Below are positions 20,763-29,641 of a stretch of DNA of 34,385 nucleotides, piece after piece. Source of the stretch: Zygnema cylindricum (lineage: Eukaryota > Streptophyta > Zygnematophyceae > Zygnematales > Zygnemataceae); assembly GCA_037447655.1 (NCBI GenBank), contig JBBHKE010000003.1, forward strand, positions 1 through 34,385. Direction: 5' to 3'. The notes below the pieces were generated by a model. The model was not told the DNA's origin. It was given only the letters and a program-made list of their open reading frames with translations, and made no database searches. Both the position numbers and the translations under genes were made by a program. Every line of letters begins with the position of its first letter. Position 1 is the first letter of the stretch.

Positions 20763-21943
20763 CCATCCTCAGATGGAGCCCTCTTACCTCCGAAAGCACA
20801 CTTTTGTCTCCGTAAAATGTCTGCATGCTTCTCAGTGGTTTTTGGTTTAAGAAGAAGCTCCTCGAGCTCCTCTTCCGGTTCTGTTACTTTATCTTGTTCC
20901 TCGTCATGAACATGAGTCAGAAAAAGCCTTTTTCTTTCCTCCATCTCTTGAGGAACCTTGTCCATCTTTCAGTCGAAGATCTGCAAGCTTGACACAATCT
21001 GCAATATAATGTCCTAGTCTCTTACAAAAGTGACATAGTCCACCTCGAGGAGCACCTCTATTCTCGTTGATCAAATCTGCCACCTCTTTGTCCTCTTCCT
21101 TTAAAGTTTCGATAGGGATCCTTTCCCTTTTCGGCATCACGCTTCCGCCAATCAGATCCTGCAGCCAATGCTTGAACACTCGGACTTCCTCTCCTAAATT
21201 CTATGGTACTCTCTTTCACTAAAATCATCCCCATTGTATCATCCAAATTCCAATTGCTATCACCTAGATCTTGCAACCGATTAATGATATTCCCATACTC
21301 TTCACGTAGTTTCATTATCAGTGTATTTACTCTTTGTCTCTCAGACCATGAGTTACCGGCACTCTCTAGTTCTCCAAATAATGCTCCTAAATCATTGCAA
21401 TAATCATTCATACTTCCTCCCTTGTAAGTATAAGCTGAAATCTAATTTTTGCCAGCTGTTGTTGCTACAATGACCCACTCTTATATTTTTTCACAAGAGA
21501 TACCCAAATCTGAGAGGAAGACCTAACATACATAAAGGGAATGGCAATACCCTTCACTACACTTTTGAGAATTAGTAGCTTAGCCACCTGGTTGTTATAG
21601 TTTGAATTTTCACATTTTGACCGTTCAGTCTGACTCTTTGTCAACATTACATAAGGTGTTGCTGCCGGTATTGTCCTTGACAATGGAGTCCCTTGAGAAG
21701 CAACTCCTCCCGTTTCTCCTTCCATGATTTTCTCCTTCCGTTCCTCGTCATCGTTCATGACGGTGGCAGTGGTGGTGGAGGCGCCAGAAAAACGAGTTCC
21801 TCCAAACCCAGACGGAGGTGGATATCGAATTTGCCCGGACAGTATGCCCAATGGTGCTTCTCAAAAAGATCTCCCTCCATCATCATTTCCCAATAAAGAA
21901 AGTCAGATCCATTAAATATGGGCTCCCTAGAGGGTGGGCCCAT
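20711..21943 (-). pseudogene. Copia 1 gag with zinc knuckle
   Basis: Starts at the ATG at 21943, inside the primer site (MGPPSREPIFNGSDFLYW). The N-terminal gag motif (a Trp after a Tyr in a short strand, then MEGDLFEKHHW) is of the copia UBN2/DUF4219 kind. Frames shift at about 21850, 21420, 21170 and 20960. Later pieces include MNDYCNDLGALFGELESAG, LIMKLREEYGNIINRLQDL and a CCHC knuckle CHFCKRLGHYIADC, then RRQKCAFGGKRAPSEDG, which runs to the solo LTR at 20762. Counterparts of nearly every piece are found in copia 2. Confidence 0.85.
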
Positions 21944-21947
21944 AACC
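21933..21947 (-). other. Copia 1 primer-binding site matching tRNA-iMet anticodon arm, overlapping gag start
   Basis: Directly after the 5' LTR end (TTTCA) the minus strand reads GGTTATGGGCCCACC. This is complementary over 15 bases to the anticodon stem-loop of plant initiator tRNA-Met (GGTGGGCCCATAACC, CAT being the anticodon). Drosophila copia is known to prime from a 5' half of tRNA-iMet. The ATG complementary to the anticodon is the first codon of gag. Confidence 0.75.
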
Positions 21948-22853
21948 TGAAATTATGTGGTCTTCATTAACCCACAAAATTAGCAGCCTATGTAAAGCCT
22001 CTAGGATAATATTTGCCCCTTTCACTTTGTCACTCAATAAGTGCCTCCCATGCACACAAATATTCTGACCACCCTCACACTTGTGAGGACAAGACTCCTT
22101 TGAGTCAAACGCAAAAAGAATCACTGAATTTGCTCCACTGAGCAGTAAGTTATGGGTGGCCAAAGATGGCCTATAAATACAAAAGGTCACCTGGAGAGAG
22201 GCGCCTCAAATACGCTAAGTCCCTTAACTCCTACTCATAACTACCTACTACTCTACCCTAGGCCAATCAAAAGAGTGTATAGTACAAGAAGGTATAGTGG
22301 CTGATTGTACTTATTTTATGGCCATTGTACAACATGGCCTTCTGGTTGACACTTGTCAATTTGGGAGCTATCGTTCCTCCCCCCATCTTTCCTGGCGTCC
22401 AATGATGTGTCGCCACGTGGCAAAGCGCGCCGCGCTGTCCGAAAGCCGCCAAAGATTCATTCGGGTTTGGCGGGGGCGACGACGTCCGTCAGATCATGTA
22501 TTTTACACGGTTAGATTCGCGTCCGCGAGCGCCGTTTGACTATAGATGTCGTTTCGTCAATTTTGGTCTGTTTAAGTCAAAGTGACGTTTTTATAACACT
22601 TTAATTAATTACCAAACCATATACGTGTATCGTTTCGTTAACGCCTAAGTGGTTAAGGCGTATGTCTACATAGTTCTCCGTAGACCCAGATTCAAATCCC
22701 CGTAAAGGCAGCATTTTGATAATCTATCAATTTGTGTGATTGCTTACCTCTCTGCCTCTTTCTTTCTGACTATGGCGAAAACTATGGTGACTCTCTCTCT
22801 CTACACTATAGAGTCTAAATTAAGAATTGAATATTAATTACTTATTTTCAACA
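21948..22853 (-). repeat. Copia 1 5' LTR
   Basis: 906 bp, partner of 9267-10170, running on the minus strand from TGTTGAAAATAAG to AATTTCA. Its 5' end could lie at 22853 or, if TGAAAA is the true start, 22850; the second choice would create a 4-bp ACAG duplication with the left flank. Confidence 0.9.
22638..22717 (+). promoter_or_regulatory. tRNA-like Pol III unit inside copia 1 5' LTR (antisense)
   Basis: Counterpart of 9957-10036: A-box-like TAAGTGGTTAAGG (22646-22658), a perfect GTCTAC/GTAGAC stem, B-box-like GATTCAAATCC (22689-22699) and TTTT at 22714-22717. Confidence 0.55.
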
Positions 22854-23021
22854 GTTGCTAAAGGTTGCAACAATTTTTGCGTCGACAATGTCAGTGATGG
22901 CTGTCTACATCTAGAATATGTCTTCAAAAATCGTATTTTTTTTTTACTTTTTGTAACGTCATATGTGTTTGCATGACATCGTAGATGCATAACCTTCCAG
23001 CCATGGTTGACAATATGATTT
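22854..23021 (+). repeat. Dispersed repeat, copy B, between copia 1 and copia 3
   Basis: No gene. It is a diverged copy of 8065-8215 (shared GACGTCA-like, TTTGC(A/G)TGACAT and GTTGA words). It forms the left flank of copia 3, whose possible target duplication is GATTT (23017-23021) against TATTT (26810-26814). Confidence 0.45.
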
Positions 23022-24047
23022 TGCAATTTTGTGTCTTCCATTGGACTACAGAATTCAGGAAGCCAATAGATTGCTTTTAACTAGCCCACTTCAAGCCACA
23101 ACCACTGTTGCCCAAGAAAGCAAACAGAGAGTCTCACTGCACCGCTGTGCAGCGTGGACTTTTGTGAGTCCGTAGCAAAAAAAATCACTAAAAACGGCCA
23201 ACCAACCGATTAGTTATGGGGTGGCAAAGATGCCTGTTTTATACAACCCCTCAAGGGGAGAGGTGATTATAGTTCCAAAAACACTAAGTCCTGGATCTCT
23301 CTAATAACTCCTATCTACTGTGGTACGGACCAATCATATTATGTACCGTACCAAAAAAGTACTACTGTCGGTGTACCTTTTGTAAAACCAATGTAGGATA
23401 AGACTATTACGTAGACGCGTGTCCTCTTTTTACTTGTCCGTAGGTTCCTCGGAATTCTCGCGACCAAATGTCATCTCTCCACGTGGTGCCAGGTCATGCT
23501 ATGTAAGAAAATGCCAAAGTTACCACTTCGGGATCTCGGCGATGATGTGCGCCGTTGGATAACAACCAAAATGAAATCTCAGCTGTCATAAATACTTGCG
23601 CAATATTTGTTTCGCTGTCGAAACAAAATGCGTGGTATCCTTTTCAAAACCGTACCGTACTCCGTACTTTACAAAACTATATCTATGCATGTCATATATA
23701 CTTTCAGTTAAATGAATTAGTTCACTGCTAAATAAATATATAACTATCAACCCCTATAGCATTTAGCATTGGTCATAGACTAATAAGAAAAAACTGACCG
23801 CTACCGGCCAACTTGACGAACGGCAGTTACCAAGATCAAATCCTGGGCCCATCAAGTATCTTTTTAGTAACTTACTTAAAACAACTGCTTGTTGAACTAA
23901 CGCAGCCAAGGTTCAACCTCCCTCTCTATTCTTCAGTGACTGGCTAGAGAGAGGAGGTGGAGACACGTTGTCCGCCCTTTTCTTTTCCTTTGTATACATA
24001 TACATGTAGATTTAGAAAATACTCTATAAATCTACCGAATTTCAACA
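23022..24047 (-). repeat. Copia 3 3' LTR
   Basis: 1026 bp; on the minus strand TGTTGAAATTCGG to AAAATTGCA. It matches the solo LTR over both ends and in the block near GTGATTTTTTTTGC with the tRNA-like region behind it. Confidence 0.85.
23780..23865 (+). promoter_or_regulatory. Degenerate tRNA-like unit in copia 3 3' LTR
   Basis: A decayed B box (AGATCAAATCC, 23833-23843) followed by TTTTT at 23861-23865, at the same place and orientation as the better preserved units. No clear A box. Confidence 0.3.
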
Positions 24048-24060
24048 CTCCCCTTATTTT
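24048..24060 (-). other. Copia 3 polypurine tract
   Basis: The minus strand AAAATAAGGGGAG abuts TGTTGAAATTC. The same 13 bases precede the 3' LTR of copia 2 (29629-29641). Confidence 0.8.
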
Positions 24061-24299
24061 CTAGTCTAACTTTAACTTCAATTGTTGTCCACATTTTTCT
24101 CTGCAATATTTTAATTTGCGAGAAGGCACTGGTTTTGTCATCATATCAGCCACCATTTCCTCATCATATATATACAAGATTCACAATCTTATTCTCAACT
24201 TTTTCTCTCACAAAACTCAACCATATGTCCATATGCTTAGCTTTAAAATGATGTTTTGGATTAGTTGCAATTGCAATGGTAGCTTGATTATCATATAAC

Positions 24300-24749
24300 A
24301 GTTCATGCACTCCCCCACATCAACTCTTTCACAGCAGAACAAGAGGCCATATACTCAGCCTCCATAGTAGACTGAGCAACCACCTTTTGTTGCTTACTAC
24401 TCCAACAGCAAGCACCTTCCCCCACATACAACACATACCCAAATGTACATATTCTCATTGGTGCACCCCCATAACTGGCATCACTCTAAGTAGTGATATC
24501 ACTGTGCTCCCCTCCCAAATGCAACCATAACCCTTTGGTTCCTACCAGATATCTCATGACTCTCTTCGCTGCCTCGCAATCTTTCTTCTTAGGATCGTTA
24601 AGACTCTTACTGAGGACTCCTATTGCTGCCCCTATATCTGGCCTTATACAGTTCATAAAGTAGATCAAACTTCCTACGACATGTCTATAAGGAATAGACT
24701 TCATAAACTCTCTCTCCTGTGGACTCATCTCATCATCTAAGATTATCAC
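24300..24749 (-). pseudogene. Copia 3 RT C-terminus and RNase H
   Basis: Minus-strand frames give YRHVVGSLIYFMNCIRPDIG, EAAKRVMRYLVGTKGLWLHL and GGEHSDITT to a stop. In other frames follow decayed RNase H motifs including QQKVVAQSTMEAEYMA. The segment between about 24750 and 25018 keeps RT words in broken frames. It closely matches copia 1 at 10540-10990. Confidence 0.8.
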
Positions 24750-25018
24750 TCCTTATTAAACACTCCCATCACTTACTTTCTTCAAGTCCATGGGAGTGGT
24801 GGAGTTATTTGCCTTTCCATCTGGAATTTTTCAAGCATATTACCTATTGTTTCTTTCTGAGTAAGTCTGATAATCCTTTTCCCCCTAACTCTCTCCATTT
24901 AAATTCTCAAAATGTATCTTGCCTCCCCTAAATCACTCATATCAAATTTGCTTCTAAGTTGTTAATTTAACTTATTCATCTTTCTAAAGATTTACTTAAC
25001 CTAAGGAGATCATCCACA

Positions 25019-25804
25019 TTAAGTTACAATAAAAACAACACCATTTTCATCTTCAAACATATAGATAGAATGGTCGGAACTGATCCCGATATATCCTAGA
25101 CAGGTGAGAAACTCATCTAGTTTCTTATTCCACTGTCGGGGAGCCTGCTTCAGTCCATATAAGGACTTCATGAGTTTGCAAACTTTGCTCTCTTCTCCTT
25201 CCTCCACAAATCTCTTTAGCTGCCTTATGAAAATTTCTTCCTCTAAGTCACCATTAAGAAAGGCAGTCTTAATATCCATCTGGTGTATTTCCATGTCTTC
25301 TGCTGCTGACAGACTTAGGAGAATCCTTACTGATGGGAATCGAACAACTACAGCAAAAGTCTCCTCATAGTCAATCCCCTCCTTTTGGGTAAACTAGTTT
25401 GCTACCAATCGAGCCTTATATCTCTCAATGGTAAAATCTGGGTTGAGTTTTACTTTAAACACTAATTTATAGCCAATCGGTTTTCTATCCGGAGGACAGT
25501 CCGCTAGTTCCCAAGTATATGCTTCCATGATGGAGGCCATCTCATCATTTATGGCTCTAATCCATCTGTCTTTCTCCGGACTGTTTACTGCCTCCGAGTA
25601 TGAGTGAGGCTCATCTGGGTGAGATAGCTTAATTACCTTGTGAGCGGCCTGTTTTTCCTGAATCCTTTTAATGCTCCTCCTCCCCCCCTCAAACTCTAAA
25701 GCTTGGATGGAGGGAAGTCTAGGATTTCTCCTTACTGTCTCATCGGCTCCCCTATCCATGAAGGTCGGTTCCGGTTCCTCCTCTTCTGACTCCTCGAAGT
25801 CCAT
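25019..25804 (-). pseudogene. Copia 3 reverse transcriptase, N-terminal half
   Basis: Frames include LSHPDEPHSYSEA, NDEMASIMEAYTWELADCPP, DRKPIGYKLVFKVK and ERYKARLVAN to a stop, then HQMDIKTAFLNGDLEEEIFI (first catalytic Asp region), KSLYGLKQAPRQWNKKLDEF and SIYMFEDENGVVFIV just before the YVDD position. The frame is interrupted near 25390 and ends at a TAA near 25020. Confidence 0.85.
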
Positions 25805-26340
25805 ATAAATATGAGAGGTTTCCGGTGGATCTCTTGTGTCCTAGATCTCCTCTGAATCTGCAATACCTGTCTCACTCATGTCCCTTTCGGGAAAGACGGA
25901 GTCCTCCTCACCTTCAGATTCAAATCTAATTCTTATCTTCTTGGTATATTTAAAGGGGTCAAATGACTACCCTTCATCCATAACAACTAGATGTTTGACC
26001 AGAATGATATCTCTCTTTGCTAAGTCATAGACTTTATATCCTTTGACATCCTCATCATATCCTACAAAGTATCTAGGTTTTCCCTTAGCATCTAGTTTCA
26101 TGTTTTTCCCATCTTTGTCAAGACTGTAAACTTGGCTACCGAATACTTTAAGGTGAGAGATAGCAGGTTTCCTTCCAACCCATCTCTCATAAGGTGTCAT
26201 TCCTTTTACAACTGAGGTAAGGACTCTATTTTAAATGTAGTTGGCACAAATCATGGTTTTTGCCCAAAATCTCTTTCCTATTTTCTTGTCGGCCAACATA
26301 CTGCATGCACTATCTCTTAGTATTCGGTTCAACCTCTCAG
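25805..26340 (-). pseudogene. Copia 3 distal integrase
   Basis: From the deletion border: TERLNRILRDSACSML (after the catalytic Glu of DDE), MTPYERWVGRKPAISHLKVF, GSQVYSLDKDGKN and YFVGYDEDVKGYKVYDLAKR. The linker to RT follows with stops. Everything N-terminal of TERLNR is absent. Confidence 0.8.
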
Positions 26341-26809
26341 TGCTGTCGAATTAATTTTGACATTAAATGTCAGTCGTCGAAACAAATGTCTGATTCATTT
26401 GTTTCGTGCGAAATGACGTCCGCACTGAAACTTTAACTAGTTCTATGTTCCTTTGTTCACATTTAAGATAATCGATTTCACAACCATTTACAAGTTTAAA
26501 TATGAATCAAACCGTATGTATCCTAACCAACTTCTACGACAAACTGGTTAGAGTTAACGGCTACTTCGCGCTCTGACGGTCAGAGGTTTGAGTCCTGTAC
26601 GACTCAACCTTTTGTTGAGAGTGACATAAGTCACTCTTTAGTCATGCCAATTGAACTAAGGCAGCCATGGCTCAACCCCCTCTCTATCGTTTAGTGACTA
26701 CAACAAGTATGGTGGCTAGAGAGAGGAGGTGGAGGCAGGCTGTCCGCCCTTTTATTTTTCCTTTTTATTAAGACCTAGAAAATACTCTATAAAAATAGAA
26801 ATTTCACCA
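26341..26809 (-). repeat. Copia 3 5' LTR remnant
   Basis: It corresponds to the 5'-proximal half of the family's LTR: on the minus strand it starts TGGTGAAATTTC at 26809, and AGTATTTTCTAGGTC follows. It shows the same order of blocks as the solo LTR, and ends at the deletion junction near 26341. Confidence 0.8.
26541..26613 (+). promoter_or_regulatory. tRNA-like Pol III unit inside copia 3 5' LTR (antisense)
   Basis: A-box-like CTGGTTAGAGTTA (26544-26556), B-box-like GGTTTGAGTCC (26585-26595) and TTTT at 26610-26613. It is 196-268 bp from the LTR's 5' end, antisense. It aligns with the solo-LTR unit. Confidence 0.55.
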
Positions 26810-27690
26810 TATTTTGCATTTGTCTCTCCTATCCGACCGGGGTTTAAGACCATTAAATAGACCTACGTCTTTATCCATTACGTGGAACATTTACGCATAT
26901 TTAGCTATTGATTCAAAGGACAAATTCGCAGCAGACTAACGAAAACGCGCATAAATCAATTCATGCATGGAAGCGAATCGAAACTGTATAAATACAACTG
27001 ATCGGACGGCAACCATTACAACCGCCACCCGCAATAAGCTTTCGGCGGCATTTGGGGATAGCGTCACGCGGTGCCACGTGGCGACACATTATTTGACACC
27101 GGAGAAGATGGGAGGAGGAACCATGGCTCCCAATTTGGTAGATGTCACCTTTTAGACCATGTCGTACAATGGCCGTACAATAAGTACATCGCCCACCGTA
27201 CCTTCTTCAACTATATAGTGTTCCTATTAGACTAGGGTTTAGTAGTAGGTAGTCATGAGTAGGCAGACTAAGACTTAGTGATATTTCGGTACCTCTCTCT
27301 AAGAGAGCTTGTAACTATAAAGGTCATCTTTGACCAGCCATAACTTAATGCTCGGGTGAGCAAATTCAGTGATTCTTTTTGCTACGGACTCAAGGGAGTC
27401 CAAACTAGACAGCGGTGTAGTTGGTCAGAGTCTTTTCGTGTCAAGGTGGCCCTTATTCAGTGGGAAAGTCAAAGTGGGGAATATTGTCCAAAACACATAT
27501 TCAAGCTTTTCATTCTGTGCTGGAACTGAGCACACAGAAGGTCTTCTCTTCAAAGGAGTGAAGTTGTATTGGGGTTCTAATTTTCAAGCGATCATTCATT
27601 TGGGTTTATGTCAACTTGGAGTCGGCACTATCTAGATTAGTTTCTTTTGGATCTGCGAATTCTATGGGCAATGCAGCCCATAGAATTTCA
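26810..27690 (+). repeat. Copia 2 5' LTR (5'-truncated)
   Basis: It aligns to the 3' LTR from about its 190th base onward. It borders directly on the copia 3 5' LTR remnant, so a rearrangement or earlier truncation removed its start. Its own tRNA-like unit (about 26826-26884) is degenerate. Confidence 0.85.
27313..27380 (+). promoter_or_regulatory. Conserved LTR core with possible TATA box
   Basis: ACTATAAAGG is followed by the small inverted repeat GGTCATCTTTGACC, AGCCATAACTTA and a TGATTCTTTTTGC block. The same order occurs in the other copia 2 LTR and, on the minus strand, in the copia 1 LTRs (with TATTTATAGG) and the LTR at 34131; parts occur in the copia 3 and solo LTRs. Conservation across diverged families suggests a promoter/start region. 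Confidence 0.4.
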
Positions 27691-27705
27691 AGTTATGGGC
27701 CCACC
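27691..27705 (+). other. Copia 2 primer-binding site matching tRNA-iMet anticodon arm
   Basis: AGTTATGGGCCCACC starts the interior; bases 27692-27705 are complementary to the anticodon arm of plant tRNA-iMet. It contains the gag ATG at 27695, as in copia 1. Confidence 0.75.
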
Positions 27706-28404
27706 ATCTAGGGTGCCTATGTTTGATGGAAAAGACTTCACTTATTGGGAGTTTACGATGGAGGGGTTGCTTTTTGAAAAGCACTTATGGGGAATTGTTT
27801 CGCGACAAGTGAGGTGTCCGCCATCGGGTTTTGGAGGAACACGCTACGAAGAATCATCTGGGGATTCCCAGAAAACCAACCGTATTTCAGTTGCAATGGA
27901 AGGTGAAGGGAAACATATTGCCATGGAAGGGGGGGAAAGGGAGAAGGATAAAGGGACACTTATGGTGAGGGGAGCTATGCTCTCCGCCAGAACTCCACTT
28001 AGAGGGGTTATAAGTAAAACTTAAAAAAATGATAGTGAAATTTGGGTGCATAAAAACACTATAGCAAAACATCTCATACTTAGATATGTGTCAAGTCCAT
28101 AGCTATCACTCTTTTAAGTTTGACCAAGTCTTCGAAAATCTGGGAAACACTAAGTCAAATTTATAAAAGTGAGACTATTCAGAGGCAGCAGTTAGTAAAA
28201 CAAGAAATAGAGGCCTATGTTTATAAAGGGGGTAACATGATAGAGTTTTGTAATGATATTGCTCCGTTATATGTTGAGCTTGCTAGTGCGGGATATGTAG
28301 AATCCGAGGAGAGACAGATTAATACACAACTCATGAAACTCCCAGATGAGTACGAAAACATCATTAATCGTATGCAGGCAATGGGTGGCTCCTCATGGAC
28401 TTGA
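27695..28404 (+). pseudogene. Copia 2 gag, N-terminal and central parts
   Basis: Begins at the ATG inside the primer site: MGPPSRVPMFDGKDFTYWEF and FEKHLWGIVSRQVRCPPSGF. It then runs through a Glu/Gly-rich insert to TAA at 28022-28024. A second frame from about 28110 resumes with TKSSKIWETLSQIYKSETIQ, MIEFCNDIAPLYVELASAG and NTQLMKLPDEYENIINRMQA, stopping at TGA 28402-28404. These match copia 1 gag piece by piece, so the two stops and a frame change are lesions in this copy. Confidence 0.85.
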
Positions 28405-28413
28405 AGCTTTACC

Positions 28414-29550
28414 GTGGGGATAATTATTGTGAGGGAAAGCACTTTGGAGCTTCATAGGGGAAGTGACAAGGTGAATGCATTTACAACTGGTGGTGATTGG
28501 CGGAAGCGTGATGAGAGGAACGCCGGTGACGAGCAGAAGCGTCATAAGAGGAAGAAAGACGAAGGTAAACCTTATCGAAGTTTTGGTGGAAAGAGAGGGA
28601 GAGGAAAAGAAAGGGGAGCTTTTAAAAAGGGTGTTTGCTTCTTTTGTAGGAAACCGGGTCATTATATGGAGGAATGCCCTTGTTTGGAAGAACTTAGAAG
28701 CTGGAATGTGGATGAGGAGGAAGAAAGGGAAGAGCAGAATGAGGATAAAGACATCTTAGAGCTTCTCCACATTGGTAGAATAGAGAAGAGAGAAAAGTAC
28801 GTTGAAATTCCACGAAAGCAACAGTGTGCTTTTGGAGGTATAAGGGAAGTAAAAGGAAGGGAGGTACTTAGAGGAGTAAGACATGATGTGGATGTCAAGG
28901 AGTATAGAAAGTCAAATCTAGAATCTATAATTGAAAAAGGGAAAAATAAAAATAATGAGGATAATTTAATAGATTTTTTGCAAACAGAAAACTGGTTAGA
29001 TAGGGAGACTTCAACGGCTTTCGAGAAAAGGGGAGAAGTAAATCTAGAGGGGGTTTTAAAATATAGTGGAGAAGAGGATTATTTAATGAAAGGTTTAGGG
29101 GAGGAGAAATATATATTGGGAATAAAAATAGTAAGTGATAGCGGAAAGAATTCCATGGGAGAGAGTGAGGAAAGTTCAAAATATGGGGTGAGTAACATGG
29201 ATAAAAATATGAGTACGAAAGACGTAGATCTTATGAGGAACTTAGTGGGGACACTTGTTTATTGGGAAAATTTGGGGGGTAATGGATTTGACATCACTAA
29301 AGGGAGTGATGGCATTTATGAAGGTGTGCTTGTAAAAGGGTTAGCATCTGGGTGTGTTTTGCAGATTGGAGATGGGGCTGGCTGTTTGAATTGCAAGAGG
29401 GAAATTGGATTTAGTGTGGATGGAAAAGAAATGAGGTGGATAAAATATTTTCTCAAATTTATGAAAAATGGCATGCAAAATAAAATGTGTGATGTAATTA
29501 ATGTTTCAATTCATCTAATACACTCCTTAAAATACAAGGGTATCCACTAA
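28414..29550 (+). CDS. Copia 2 fused ORF: gag zinc knuckle joined to shrunken RT/RNase H fragments (378 codons)
   Basis: An uninterrupted frame. Residues 1-60 are the gag tail (VRESTLELHRGSDKV); 75-88 are an intact CCHC knuckle CFFCRKPGHYMEEC; 136-142 QQCAFGG is the gag/protease border also seen in copia 1. There the similarity jumps. Protease, integrase and most of RT are missing. Residues 227-238 GLGEEKYILGIK, 278-284 VGTLVYW, 287-299 LGGNGFDIT..SD, 312-319 SGCVLQIG, 339-350 EMRWIKYFLKFM and 373-378 KYKGIH match, in order, spaced RT and RNase H landmarks of copia 1 and 3. No catalytic RT or RNase H motif survives. Multiple deletions have left one frame open, which is unexpected for random decay. 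It could supply an RNA-binding gag-like protein. The first codon is uncertain; there is a stop at 28402-28404 just upstream. Confidence 0.75.
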   Translation: MGIIIVRESTLELHRGSDKVNAFTTGGDWRKRDERNAGDEQKRHKRKKDEGKPYRSFGGKRGRGKERGAFKKGVCFFCRKPGHYMEECPCLEELRSWNVDEEEEREEQNEDKDILELLHIGRIEKREKYVEIPRKQQCAFGGIREVKGREVLRGVRHDVDVKEYRKSNLESIIEKGKNKNNEDNLIDFLQTENWLDRETSTAFEKRGEVNLEGVLKYSGEEDYLMKGLGEEKYILGIKIVSDSGKNSMGESEESSKYGVSNMDKNMSTKDVDLMRNLVGTLVYWENLGGNGFDITKGSDGIYEGVLVKGLASGCVLQIGDGAGCLNCKREIGFSVDGKEMRWIKYFLKFMKNGMQNKMCDVINVSIHLIHSLKYKGIH

Positions 29551-29628
29551 GAGTTTTATGAGGAGAAAACAAAGAAGAAAAAGAAAAAAAAAATGTGTTT
29601 AGTGGGAGTTGAAAAGAAAATAGACTAG

Positions 29629-29641
29629 AAAATAAGGGGAG
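29629..29641 (+). other. Copia 2 polypurine tract
   Basis: AAAATAAGGGGAG immediately before TGTTTAAAC; identical to that of copia 3. Confidence 0.8.

Larger units (their letters stand above)
19761..20767. repeat. Target-site duplication CCATC around the solo LTR
   Basis: CCATC at 19761-19765 and again at 20763-20767 directly flanks the TG...CA ends of the 997-bp LTR. Five bases is the copia length. Removing the LTR and one copy brings the copia 1 gag and protease frames into register, which confirms the exact ends. Confidence 0.95.
9267..22853 (-). mobile_element. Copia element 1 (Ty1/copia), old, hosting two nested insertions
   Basis: Direct repeats at 9267-10170 and 21948-22853 enclose, on the minus strand, a gag-like frame, a CCHC zinc knuckle, protease, integrase, reverse transcriptase and RNase H, in copia order (integrase before RT). 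By eye, LTR divergence over the first ~120 bp is roughly 7%. The interior carries frameshifts, nonsense codons and a tandem duplication, so the element is dead. A chromovirus (12818-19106) and a solo LTR (19766-20762) are nested in it; without them it is about 6.3 kb. I find no clean target duplication: the left flank ends AACAG and the right flank begins GTTGC. Confidence 0.9.
23022..26809 (-). mobile_element. Copia element 3, deleted copy
   Basis: The 3' LTR is 23022-24047, the interior (RNase H, RT, distal integrase) 24048-26340, and the remnant of the 5' LTR about 26341-26809. Gag, protease, the integrase core, the primer site and the primer-proximal half of the 5' LTR are gone in one deletion. 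The LTRs belong to the same family as the solo LTR at 19766. A possible 5-bp target duplication differs at one base. Confidence 0.85.
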
